A DNA stretch of 47,657 bases from the IMG/VR virus record IMGVR_UViG_3300021182_000017, positions 1-47,657 of that record; one strand, given 5' to 3'. The notes beneath the pieces were generated by a model. The model was given only the letters and a program-made list of their open reading frames with translations, ran no database searches and was not told where the DNA came from. A program made the translations under genes and the position numbers. How positions within the stretch are numbered: the stretch's first letter is position 1; each line of letters begins with the position of its first letter. This document shows, one piece after another, positions 1-6,407 of the stretch. This stretch comes from a virus.

Positions 1-415
1 CCCGAGCGCGAGTAAAGATAGCGTTTTAGTCTAGAACGTAACATATCGTCCTCACTTTAATACGAGTACGCGCGTATAATACGCTTTAGTGTAGATGGAC
101 GCATAATAGCCCGCCTTGAAATTAGTGGATGGGATGGGTACTACGCGCCGGATAGCGAGCGCGTGAGCGCGAGTATGCGCCCGAGCACGAGCGCGAGTAC
201 GAGTACGAGCGCGAGTACGAGCACGAGCCCGAGCGCGAGTACGAGTACGAGCCCGAGCTCGAGCTCGAGTACGAGTGCGAGCCCGGGTGCGAGCCCGAGC
301 CCGAGCGCGAGTACGAGTACAAGACCGAGCGCGAGTACGAGCGCGAGTACGAGCCCGAGCGCGAGTAAAGATAGCGTTTTAGTCTAGAACGTAACATAGC
401 GTCTTCACTTTAATA
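1..415. repeat. Left-end hexamer array flanked by 62-bp direct repeats
   Basis: Bases 1-62 and 354-415 are the same sequence with two mismatches; both copies run from the end of a hexamer array into an AAAGATAGCG...TCACTTTAATA tail. Between them, about 149-366 is a degenerate array of 6-base units, GAG followed by TAC, CGC, CAC, CCC, CTC or TGC. A leader starting GGTACTACGCGCCGG (137-160) precedes the array and recurs at the right end (47285-47308). The second 62-bp copy contains the 3' end of the gene at 405. At 72-84 there is a perfect inverted repeat, GCGTAT-A-ATACGC. Several frames stay open across the array, giving Ser-rich low-complexity translations, but none has a ribosome binding site, so no gene is called. 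The array is probably where the contig was cut. Confidence 0.85.
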
Positions 416-668
416 TGGTGAAGCTCTCAATAGCGGACATTTGCACGTACATGTCGTTGGGTAGGGCTTGGGCATCTTTCCACGCCTTATCAGTGAATGC
501 CCCGGTCTCGAACACAATAGCGGCCTTGGTTAGCTTCACACAAGTGGTATTCACGCCTTCCAATTCGCCGGTATAAATGTAATTGGCACAGAACAGGGTC
601 ACGCGTTGGCCTAGCAATGCTTCTAAGCCTTCACCGGCTACTTCAATAACGTTGGCGAGCTTTTTCAT
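405..668 (-). CDS. Small conserved phage protein, LSm/SH3-like beta-barrel candidate
   Basis: The 87-residue protein has a compact, all-beta-looking pattern: LLGQRVTLFCANYIYTGELEG near residues 18-38, then a conserved-looking CVKLTKAAIVFETGAF segment and a closing YVQMSAIESF strand. From memory this resembles a small protein common in tailed phages with an Sm-like beta-barrel appearance, so RNA or protein binding is plausible but not proven. The Shine-Dalgarno AGAAAGGAA lies in a small hairpin (674-688, GTTCC/GGAAC), which could modulate initiation. The stop codon lies inside the 62-bp terminal repeat. It follows the gene at 688 by 19 bases and is probably co-transcribed with it. Confidence 0.75.
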   Translation of the reverse strand: MKKLANVIEVAGEGLEALLGQRVTLFCANYIYTGELEGVNTTCVKLTKAAIVFETGAFTDKAWKDAQALPNDMYVQMSAIESFTILK

Positions 669-673
669 GGTGT

Positions 674-688
674 GTTCCTTTCTGGAAC
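674..688 (-). promoter_or_regulatory. Hairpin enclosing a Shine-Dalgarno
   Basis: GTTCC and GGAAC flank the purine-rich ribosome binding site of the 405-668 gene. The stem is only five base pairs, so any effect on translation would be mild. Confidence 0.4.
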
Positions 689-1002
689 TAGGGGGTGTTT
701 ATAGAGTGATACGCGTACACTAGGGCTTGGGCATCGAACCTGGCCCTAGCTGTAGACGATAGATCTTTAAATTGAGGGGTAAGGCGCATATGTGATGCGA
801 TACGGGAAAGGGATTGGGCGTTGCGTTGCAACCATGGCAAGTAGTGGGCTGACTTCTTGAAATCCTCCCACACAACGCATAGGTATGATGCACGATTCGC
901 GCATGCTTGTTGGTAGTAAAGGTAGGGTTCGGGGGAACAATTACGCAAGGCCCCGGCCATCCTACGCTTCGTCATACGTTTCGGGGGGATTGGTGTGGGC
1001 AT
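688..1002 (-). CDS. Hypothetical basic protein, 104 aa
   Basis: Not recognised. The protein is 104 residues, basic at the N-terminus (PPKRMTKRRM), with aromatic and cysteine-containing middle segments (YLYYQQACANRASYLCVVWEDF) and a largely helical-looking C-terminal half. Its ATG start at 1002 gives a reading frame that ends 19 bases before the LSm-like gene, so the two look like one leftward operon. No membrane segment or catalytic motif is visible. Its place in the leftward arm, beside the divergent control region, suggests an early infection role, such as a host-interaction protein, but that is inference from position only. Confidence 0.7.
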   Translation of the reverse strand: MPTPIPPKRMTKRRMAGALRNCSPEPYLYYQQACANRASYLCVVWEDFKKSAHYLPWLQRNAQSLSRIASHMRLTPQFKDLSSTARARFDAQALVYAYHSINTP

Positions 1003-1460
1003 GGTAATACCTTAGAGACTTAGGGTATAGTAGAGTCAATTCTAACACACTATTGATGTAAGGCCGTATACGACATAGCCTTACGGGCAATCTACGGATC
1101 TACATCTTGTAAAGTTTATGCAGGTGGGTCGTGTAGAAGTTATAAGTCCAGATAAATACAGTTGTTATACTATTATCTACATCTCTACAGTAAGATCTCT
1201 AAGAAGAAGAGGTAGTAGTAGTATAATATATATATGGTAAAATGTAGTGGTCCAGGGAAGAGCGAAAACTTAATTGGCAGAGAAATAAAAGTCGCATACC
1301 CTAATGGGGTAAGGAGTTACGAGTCTATGCATGGGGTTTTTAAAAGTGCCCGATTTTCGTTGTAAGTCCTTGTGCCGCACCATCTACATTTGGGTAGGCG
1401 GGCAGGGTATGACATTGGCATGTGGTGGGTTTACGTCGATCTCATGTGTGGACATGCAAA
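1003..1460. other. Intergenic region, AT-rich, no confident gene
   Basis: About 460 bases separate two leftward genes. The region holds AT-rich promoter-like stretches, including TATAAT at 1222-1227 on the plus strand without a clear -35. It also holds a 7-bp inverted repeat GTAAGGC/GCCTTAC at 1058-1084, a short hairpin TACCC/GGGTA at 1297-1311, and one GGTATGAC box near 1406 that recurs in the main control region. Two very small frames exist, plus 1234-1365 (43 codons) and a 34-codon minus frame with a CxxC. Neither has a usable ribosome binding site. Confidence 0.6.
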
Positions 1461-1499
1461 ATCCGTATAGTCATACCTGGGTGGTATAACCATACGGAT
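1461..1499 (-). terminator. Strong intrinsic terminator-like hairpin
   Basis: ATCCGTAT...ATACGGAT forms the base of a 17-position stem (15 paired, two mismatches) capped by a TGGGT loop. On the minus strand it is followed by TTTTG. It lies just downstream of the stop of the leftward 1518-1982 gene, as expected for its terminator. The upper stem is built from a TCATACC/GGTATAA pair, related to the GTCATACC box of the control region, so a dual operator role is possible. Confidence 0.7.
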
Positions 1500-1517
1500 G
1501 TTGCGATCAACACAATG

Positions 1518-1982
1518 TTAGGCTGCGACAGGCTCGAGGGTATTACTCTCGACAACAACGGTATCTTGGATACGTATGAGGTCGAGGCTCTCACGCATGA
1601 GCGTATCAGCATTGTCGAGCACTTTCAGAGCCTTGCGCACATCGGCTAAAACTGCGGCATGGCCACGATCGGCTAGAAAGTTAGTAGTGCGTACCACACC
1701 GATGGGCGCGGCAGACGTTACAGGCCAGTCAATGCCAGCACCGTGTGCATACGTGCGCAAAACGGTTTTGCACCCGGAAATTGCGCCTAGAACGTCACCA
1801 AGCCGTACTGGCGGCTCGCTATTGGGTTTGGCTGTCTTACGGTCTAGCGTCTCTGCGCGGTTGAGCGCAGCGCACGCGTTAGCCGCAAACGTGTCGCCGG
1901 TGTCAGTGGTACGCCACACCTGCACGGCGTGTGCTTGGGTTTTGATTTGACGTACTTTGACCGAGATTGAGGTAGGAAGCAT
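1518..1982 (-). CDS. Hypothetical early-region protein, 154 aa
   Basis: Not recognised. The 154-residue protein has a basic N-terminal segment (ISVKVRQIKTQAHAVQVWRTTDTGDTF), a central alanine-rich helical stretch and a C-terminal helix-like region (AAVLADVRKALKVLDNADTLMRESLDLI). The start is fixed by a strong Shine-Dalgarno, GAGGAG, seven bases before ATG. A perfect 8-bp hairpin (1995-2013) abuts that ribosome binding site. It is the first leftward gene beyond the divergent control region and has its own terminator, so it may be a discrete, strongly expressed early transcript. Its function cannot be inferred from sequence. Confidence 0.75.
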   Translation of the reverse strand: MLPTSISVKVRQIKTQAHAVQVWRTTDTGDTFAANACAALNRAETLDRKTAKPNSEPPVRLGDVLGAISGCKTVLRTYAHGAGIDWPVTSAAPIGVVRTTNFLADRGHAAVLADVRKALKVLDNADTLMRESLDLIRIQDTVVVESNTLEPVAA

Positions 1983-1994
1983 GATAGACTCCTC

Positions 1995-2013
1995 TTACAC
2001 GTTGCACGTGTAA
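1995..2013 (-). promoter_or_regulatory. Perfect 8-bp hairpin upstream of a ribosome binding site
   Basis: TTACACGT-TGC-ACGTGTAA is a perfect inverted repeat. In the minus-strand transcript it ends two bases before GAGGAG of the 154-aa gene. A stem so close to the Shine-Dalgarno could protect the 5' end or tune ribosome access; a protein operator is an alternative. Confidence 0.55.
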
Positions 2014-2022
2014 ACGGTTCGA

Positions 2023-2135
2023 CCCTGCCAAGGCTGTATGCGCAAGTGGCAGGGGCTGGTTTTGTTCACTCTCCCAGCGGGTGACGCTGTAGGAGGGTGA
2101 TACGACCAGCCAGACGTGTGAGGTCTGACTGGTAT
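2023..2135. ncRNA. Stacked stem-loops with mutually exclusive pairing (candidate structured leader)
   Basis: CCCTGCCA (2023-2030) pairs with TGGCAGGG (2047-2054). GGCTGGT (2054-2060) pairs with ACCAGCC (2105-2111), enclosing an 8-bp stem (2067-2074 with 2092-2099) and a CAGCG/CGCTG stem with a GGTGA loop. ACCAGCC is also part of ACCAGCCAGAC (2105-2115), which can pair with GTCTGACTGGT (2123-2133) with one mismatch. The two folds exclude each other, as in attenuators and riboswitches. Which strand is transcribed is unknown. Confidence 0.45.
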
Positions 2136-2459
2136 ATTGTTCTGGTGGGTGTGACTCATCGGGCCGGGAGAAGCCGGCTGCGACTATCTAGGGCCCAGAC
2201 GTCTAGTACCCTATAAGGTATGACACATTACTGTGCCGTTTAATGCGGCGCCACACCCTCACCCATACAATTAGGGCTGTCTTGCCACCTAGCGGGCGAT
2301 CCTAGACACTTTTACAGTGAATAGGTCCGTAGGTAGGGGATGCGCTATTTCCTGCCCTAGAACGGCACAGGATCCGCAACCTTCAGGTATATAGTTGTCA
2401 AGCTATGTCATACCCTGCCATTGTCACGTTGGGCCTATGCCCTGCCGCCGACTTTATGA

Positions 2460-2475
2460 GGTATGACATCATACC
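2460..2475. promoter_or_regulatory. Perfect palindrome of the GGTATGA box (operator-like)
   Basis: GGTATGA-CA-TCATACC is a perfect 7+7 inverted repeat with a 2-bp spacer. Single half-sites recur in the same intergenic region and near 1406 and 1471. This is the pattern expected for a dimeric DNA-binding regulator; a candidate regulator is the ribbon-helix-helix protein at 30778, but that link is a guess. Confidence 0.5.
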
Positions 2476-2616
2476 CTAGATTGTCACACATCGTGTCGTG
2501 ATATAGTATCGCGCGAGCCTTATACATACATATCGTTTCAATCGTTACATATGGTAGGGGGTGACGGGGCAGGGTTAATAGCATGGGGTGGGTGGGGATA
2601 AATATGTAGCTGACCC

Positions 2617-2702
2617 CTCCCGGCCGCACCAAAAATCAAACTTTTGTCATACCTTATGATCCGACTCTCCCGGCCGCACTAAAAATCTAACTTTTATCAT
2701 GC
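2617..2702 (+). promoter_or_regulatory. Two direct repeats upstream of the first late gene
   Basis: CTCCCGGCCGCAC, then A-rich, then AACTTTT, TCAT and CC occurs twice, about 48 bases apart, with a few substitutions. The AACTTTT core resembles the conserved spacer of the promoter-like sites elsewhere in this genome. They may be tandem promoters or activator sites for the packaging genes. Confidence 0.45.
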
Positions 2703-2720
2703 CCATACTCTCTCCACCTT

Positions 2721-3236
2721 ATGCTTGCATTTGTTAACTTTCAATCCATGCTGCTCCACGTGCCGAAGCCTAGACTTATTAAGTTGGGAGAGGACGACCG
2801 TGACGAGTCAGCCCTGTCTCGTGTAGCTGAGAAGTTCCGTGTAGTTCTATTCGGTGCCGGCAAAACCCTATACGCTCCACCTGATCAACCAGCGTTACAA
2901 GTTCTACTGCAGTATCGTAACCTATACGAATTGACAATGTCTGACATACAGCACACAGTGCAGGAGCACAAGCGCGTGAGCGCGTCAGATTTTAACCGTG
3001 CGTCCTCCTTGCTAGATAAGATGTGGCATGTGATACTTGAATGCATGCGTGAATACAATCGCGCTACTAACGCCCGTGCCCGTCTTCTGCAGGCTGAGCG
3101 CTTCCAGGCTATGCGGTACTCACCTCAACTTCACACCGTGCCCAACCCTGCGTTCGACACATCATACAATAAACCTGACAATCATTTAGAAATATCTGAA
3201 CCTATAATACTAGACCCTACCGACTCGGACACATAG
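2721..3236 (+). CDS. Hypothetical protein at the head of the late region, 171 aa
   Basis: Not recognised. The protein is 171 residues, mostly helical-looking in the middle (SDIQHTVQEHKRVSASDFNRASSLLDKMWHVILECMREYNRATNARARLLQAE), with an acidic, proline-containing tail. It lies two genes upstream of TerL, so a packaging-associated or small-terminase-like role is possible. The start is uncertain: no Shine-Dalgarno precedes the first ATG, an alternative ATG lies nine codons downstream, and a promoter-like sequence overlaps both. The stop is nine bases before the next gene. Confidence 0.65.
   Translation: MLAFVNFQSMLLHVPKPRLIKLGEDDRDESALSRVAEKFRVVLFGAGKTLYAPPDQPALQVLLQYRNLYELTMSDIQHTVQEHKRVSASDFNRASSLLDKMWHVILECMREYNRATNARARLLQAERFQAMRYSPQLHTVPNPAFDTSYNKPDNHLEISEPIILDPTDSDT
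2725..2752 (+). promoter_or_regulatory. Candidate late promoter, family member A
   Basis: TTGCAT, a 16-base spacer containing GTTAACTTT, then CATGCT. It matches the site at 17619 closely in the spacer. It overlaps the annotated start of the 2721 gene, so it may be an internal promoter or the true start of that gene may lie differently. Confidence 0.4.
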
Positions 3237-3245
3237 GACACCACG

Positions 3246-3599
3246 ATGGCCACTGCGGTTAAAGTTACTACGCTAGACGTTCTGCGCACTACCCTGCCCG
3301 CGCAGTCGTACGTGGCCATCCTAAACCAAATAGTGCTGACCGGAACTATGCCAATACTAGACGCGCACGGGCGCCCGACTGACCAAGCCACCCCCGTCAC
3401 TCCGCAGATGCGGTACGACGCTCTCAAGTATATGACCGACAAACTCATACCCCAGGCAAAGGCAACCGATGTCCAATCCACCCCTGATCTCGAGACCATC
3501 GCCTCCCGCGGACAAGTCATCCGCTCAATGTCCGTCAAAGACCTCCTCGCCCTCAGAGACGCAGCGAAAGCCCGCATCGCGCAAGAAGGCCTCACCTAA
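3246..3599 (+). CDS. Possible small terminase subunit, 117 aa
   Basis: The 117-residue protein is predicted mainly helical: an N-terminal segment (LDVLRTTLPAQSYVAILNQIV), a middle segment resembling a small-terminase oligomerisation region (TPQMRYDALKYMTDKLIPQAK), and a C-terminal helix (VKDLLALRDAAKARIAQEG). Its size and position two genes before TerL fit a TerS, which selects the packaging site and assembles as a ring. No specific terminase motif is visible, so the call rests on context. Its 3' third overlaps the next frame by 131 bases if that gene starts at its only upstream ATG. Confidence 0.5.
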   Translation: MATAVKVTTLDVLRTTLPAQSYVAILNQIVLTGTMPILDAHGRPTDQATPVTPQMRYDALKYMTDKLIPQAKATDVQSTPDLETIASRGQVIRSMSVKDLLALRDAAKARIAQEGLT

Positions 3600-3873
3600 A
3601 GGTAAGGCTAAAACCAAAACCTTTAAGATTGAAGGCCAAGGTACTACCTATGCTGTTAAGGTGTATTGGGTAGACGCGGCGGAAGATTGCAGTGGTGAAT
3701 GGAAAGACTTCACCGACTCTGACGTTGCCCCAGTTGTCACATGTTCCCTAGGATGGGTAACGTCTCGTGATAAGAAGCATATCGTAGTCGCCCATACTAT
3801 TAACCAGTATGGCCACACATCCGGGCGTATCACTATCCCCACTCAGTTCATACAAAAGATAGAACGTATATAA
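3469..3873 (+). CDS. Small conserved phage protein upstream of TerL, 134 aa (start uncertain)
   Basis: The convincing part is residues 45-134: a lysine-rich linker, then KVYWVDAAEDCSGEWKDF, CSLGWVTSRDKKHIVVAHT and SGRITIPTQFIQKIERI. From memory this resembles a small beta-rich protein often found near terminase genes in phages. The only ATG, at 3469, lies deep within the previous gene and yields a low-complexity Ser/Pro N-terminus. No start codon lies at the gene boundary, and GTG appears only at 3660. Either the genes overlap by 131 bases, a rare start is used, or ribosomes shift +1 near the preceding stop (CTCACCTAAAG). It ends one base before TerL. Confidence 0.6.
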   Translation: MSNPPLISRPSPPADKSSAQCPSKTSSPSETQRKPASRKKASPKGKAKTKTFKIEGQGTTYAVKVYWVDAAEDCSGEWKDFTDSDVAPVVTCSLGWVTSRDKKHIVVAHTINQYGHTSGRITIPTQFIQKIERI

Positions 3874-3874
3874 C

Positions 3875-5476
3875 ATGGCCGCCCCATCCGTCCTAGACCA
3901 GTTAGAGTATGAGTTAGCGCGGCGCGAATTAGCCCGCCGATCGCTGCTACATTTCATACAACTATTCCACCAGACGTATCAGGCCGGATGGTTCCATACC
4001 AAGTTGTGCGAACTTCTCGATGACTTCGTAGACGCGGTAGAACGCAAGAAGTCGCCGCGTCTTATTATCACTTGCCCACCTCGCCGCGGCAAGTCTGAGA
4101 TAGTGTCGCGTAAACTACCACCGTATGCGTTAGGCAAACATCCTGAGTGGGAGTGGATTACTGCGACGTACGGCCAAGACCTAAGTGATGGGTTCGGGCG
4201 CGAGGTGCGCGAACTTCTAAACAACCCCGTCTATCAAGACTTATTTAATGTTGACCTAGATCCCCGTTCCAACGCGGCCGACTTTGTTAAGACCCGTAGT
4301 GGCGGCATGTACAAGGCCACATCTATTGGTGGTGGATTGACTGGTATGGGCGCTCACATTCTTTGTATCGACGACTTCTGTAAGGACCGACAAGATGCAG
4401 ACTCAAAACTTATCCGAGATCGCGCAGGAGATTGGTATAACTCTGTTGCTCGTACTCGTCTCCATCCTGGTGGTGGGGTTATTATTACCGCGACTCGTTG
4501 GCACGTTGATGATCTTATCGGCCGAGTACTTAGAGATCATTCTCATGAAAAGTGGATCGTATACGAGTTCCCCGAGATTGCCGAGCAAGATGAGCAGTTT
4601 CGTAAGAAAGGCGAGCCGCTGCATCCAGAGCGTTATCCGCTTTCTGAATCAGAGAGTATCAAGAAGTCCCTGCCTCCCAGAGACTGGTGCGCTATGTTCC
4701 AGTGCAAGCCGTACGTGGAGGAAGGTGGATTCTTCAAAGCTGAACACTTCAGAACTTACACCACCTTGCCTGACACAGATTTGCGATGGCTTATCGCCGC
4801 GGACTACGCAGTATCAACCAAGTCAAGTGCCGACAAATCCGCTATTGTCGCGCTTGGAGTCGATCACAGGGGAAACGTTTACGTCCACCCTACCGTCCAC
4901 CACGGTAGATTCGAGTCGTTGGATTCGGTTGCGAAGACCATCTCATTGGCCAAAACTCTCGAAGCCAGGACTCTTGCCACCGAGCGAGGGCCAATCCAGT
5001 CAACTCTTGAACCCATCTTCCGCTCCGTAATGTCTAAGCAGAAATGGTATGTATCCATATCACGGCACACTCGCACCGCGGCAAAACATATTCATGCCCA
5101 CGCCTTTAGGGCTAGGATGGAGGCAGGTCAAGTATTCTTTCCATCTGGGGCCTTCCTAGATCATACCCTCAAGCCTCAACTCCTGCAGTTCATGCCTGAG
5201 TCAGATGGCGAGGACGATCTGGTAGACGCACTGGCTAATGGATTCTTAGCGCTTGACTCTGAAGTCATCGCCCCACCGCCTCCTCGCGAACCAGATGGTC
5301 CAGACGAGACGCGCGACAGTAAGGGGCGTAAGATATGGACGGCTGATTATATGGAGTCACGTATGCAAGACTTATCCTCGCGTCCTACTCCATTCACACG
5401 TCTTAATGGCAGTAACTATAAGATGTTAAGGAAGGAGGTAGAACCCAAGTGGCCGAAGCCCAATGGCAAACGATAG
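3875..5476 (+). CDS. terL: Terminase large subunit (TerL)
   Basis: This is the ATP-driven DNA packaging motor and headful nuclease. The 533 residues show an N-terminal ATPase with an atypical Walker A PPRRGKS (68-74), Walker B ILCIDD (162-167) and a motif III-like TATRWH (205-210). A C-terminal RNase H-fold nuclease follows, with an acidic strand LRWLIAADYAVS (Asp310), and a late DDLVDALANGF segment supplies another acidic cluster. The length is normal for podovirus TerL. The start is the first ATG, one base after the previous stop. The protein docks on the portal encoded at 13089, which here is separated from it by tailspike and lysis genes. Confidence 0.95.
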   Translation: MAAPSVLDQLEYELARRELARRSLLHFIQLFHQTYQAGWFHTKLCELLDDFVDAVERKKSPRLIITCPPRRGKSEIVSRKLPPYALGKHPEWEWITATYGQDLSDGFGREVRELLNNPVYQDLFNVDLDPRSNAADFVKTRSGGMYKATSIGGGLTGMGAHILCIDDFCKDRQDADSKLIRDRAGDWYNSVARTRLHPGGGVIITATRWHVDDLIGRVLRDHSHEKWIVYEFPEIAEQDEQFRKKGEPLHPERYPLSESESIKKSLPPRDWCAMFQCKPYVEEGGFFKAEHFRTYTTLPDTDLRWLIAADYAVSTKSSADKSAIVALGVDHRGNVYVHPTVHHGRFESLDSVAKTISLAKTLEARTLATERGPIQSTLEPIFRSVMSKQKWYVSISRHTRTAAKHIHAHAFRARMEAGQVFFPSGAFLDHTLKPQLLQFMPESDGEDDLVDALANGFLALDSEVIAPPPPREPDGPDETRDSKGRKIWTADYMESRMQDLSSRPTPFTRLNGSNYKMLRKEVEPKWPKPNGKR

Positions 5477-5676
5477 AGTTACCTGAAGGATGCAAGCCGG
5501 TGCATAATAAAGCCGGGGTGTTCCTACTCCTTACTCCTGCCCAGAAGAAACAGTATAGTATGTGGAAGTTATACCAGAAGTACGATAACTCCTTTTGGCT
5601 GTACTTTGGGGGCGGCATCAAGCGTAAGGCTGAGGATGTATTACCTGGGTATCAGGTGCTACGTCTAGTTTATTAG
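5449..5676 (+). CDS. Hypothetical protein overlapping the TerL end, 75 aa
   Basis: Not recognised. It starts at GTG with a strong AAGGAGGT ribosome binding site located within the last codons of terL, giving a 28-base overlap. This indicates translational coupling. The 75-residue product is compact and aromatic-rich (PAQKKQYSMWKLYQKYDNSFWLYFGGG), with no membrane segment or catalytic motif. It closes the packaging transcript; a new promoter-like site begins eight bases after its stop. Confidence 0.7.
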   Translation: MAEAQWQTIELPEGCKPVHNKAGVFLLLTPAQKKQYSMWKLYQKYDNSFWLYFGGGIKRKAEDVLPGYQVLRLVY

Positions 5677-5683
5677 TAAGTGC

Positions 5684-5711
5684 TTGCAAACGTTCGGAGT
5701 CACATAGCATT
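5684..5711 (+). promoter_or_regulatory. Candidate promoter, family member B
   Basis: TTGCAA, a 16-base spacer (beginning ACGTT, diverging from the family core afterwards), then AGCATT. It lies in the gap between the 75-aa gene and the 205-aa protein gene. The -35 is good and the -10 poor. Confidence 0.45.
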
Positions 5712-5730
5712 ACGGTGCCACGCATTGTAA

Positions 5731-5761
5731 GCGGGGCGACAACAACGCGGGTTCGCCCCGC
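5731..5761 (+). promoter_or_regulatory. GC-rich 8-bp leader hairpin
   Basis: GCGGGGCG and CGCCCCGC form a perfect stem with a 15-base loop, ending seven bases before the AAGGAGG ribosome binding site of the next gene. There is no T tract, so it looks like an mRNA-stabilising leader structure rather than a terminator. Confidence 0.55.
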
Positions 5762-5779
5762 CCAACTAAGGAGGCCGCT

Positions 5780-6397
5780 ATGGCTCTTAATACTAGCGTG
5801 GGCACTAATCCAGTGACCCTCGTTCTTTCACTCGGTATCTGGTCTGCTGGCGCGACTGACGCCGCAGTCTTCAACCGTCGTATCCGTTCCTTCACCACCG
5901 ACCAGCGGCTCACCGCTATCTCGACTGGCGCGGCCACTCTGTATGGTGTGAACCATCCTGGCCGTATCAACCAGCCCCAACGCGTCTTCCGCTTCCGCGG
6001 CGATGGCGTTACGGTATCGTTCACTCTAGCTACTGCGCCTACTGGCGTTACGTATCCTACTACGGCTGATGCAGCGTTGACTGAGGCCAACTACTTGCAG
6101 GCTATCGCCCTCGTGTTGCCTGAAGAGCGTGGCATGGAAGTTGATTCGACTCTCCTCATCCGTCGCGGCAACGTCACTGCTCCCGGCGCTGGTGAATGGC
6201 ATATCAATGGTACGGCCGTTGTGGTTGGTACTGCTCCTACCGCTGGCCAGTTCCTCGAAGTCATTATCCCCGATCCCACTAAGATCGTCCAACACAATGG
6301 TGGGGCGTTGACTGCTAGCCGTAAGATCGTATTTAAGGCCACCGATTTCTTGGTCGCTGGCGTCGCGGCTGTTAATATCGAACCCGCTAAGCGGTAA
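5780..6397 (+). CDS. Unknown, probably abundant virion-associated protein, 205 aa
   Basis: Not recognised. The 205-residue protein is rich in Thr, Val, Ala and Gly and looks all-beta, with clustered strand patterns (RVFRFRGDGVTVSFTLATAPTG; GEWHINGTAVVVG). It has no signal peptide or membrane segment. A dedicated promoter-like site, a stable leader hairpin and a near-ideal AAGGAGG point to high expression, as for a capsid decoration or tail-associated protein. It directly precedes the tailspike gene by ten bases, so an adaptor or assembly partner for the spike is another option. The function is inferred only from expression signals and context. Confidence 0.7.
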   Translation: MALNTSVGTNPVTLVLSLGIWSAGATDAAVFNRRIRSFTTDQRLTAISTGAATLYGVNHPGRINQPQRVFRFRGDGVTVSFTLATAPTGVTYPTTADAALTEANYLQAIALVLPEERGMEVDSTLLIRRGNVTAPGAGEWHINGTAVVVGTAPTAGQFLEVIIPDPTKIVQHNGGALTASRKIVFKATDFLVAGVAAVNIEPAKR

Positions 6398-6407
6398 TAG
6401 GTAACTC

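Larger units (their letters stand above)
1983..2720. promoter_or_regulatory. Divergent intergenic control region
   Basis: This 740-base gap separates the leftward and rightward gene arms and contains no convincing gene. It holds stacked stem-loops (1995-2135), a GC-rich hairpin (GCCGG/CCGGC, 2163-2178), and a recurring box GTCATACC/GGTATGAC near 2216, at 2407 and in a perfect palindrome at 2460-2475, and again near 2648. ATTGTCAC follows two of these boxes (2420-2427, 2480-2487). Two 38-bp direct repeats precede the first rightward gene. The layout fits the main transcription switch and possibly the replication origin, which is inferred from position and repeat content. Confidence 0.7.

Noticed and set aside
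137-366. CRISPR array
   Set aside because: Units are 6 bases with no spacer structure, so this is a low-complexity tandem array and not CRISPR.
122-397. Ser/Arg/Tyr-rich frame on the minus strand (and a Ser/Thr/Ala frame on the plus strand at 163-387) across the hexamer array
   Set aside because: Any frame across a GAG-YNC array stays open by construction. There is no ribosome binding site, and the frames end exactly with the array.
1234-1365. 43-codon plus-strand frame (MVKCSGPGKSENLIGREIKV...) in the leftward arm
   Set aside because: Opposite to local gene direction and the nearest purine tract is about 22 bases away; kept only as a note.
2435-2632. 65-codon minus frame in the control region
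   Set aside because: Poor ribosome binding site, odd composition, and it covers the palindrome and repeats, which better explain the DNA.
4395-5030. 211-codon frame within terL
   Set aside because: Shadow of the terminase gene; the terL frame has all expected motifs.
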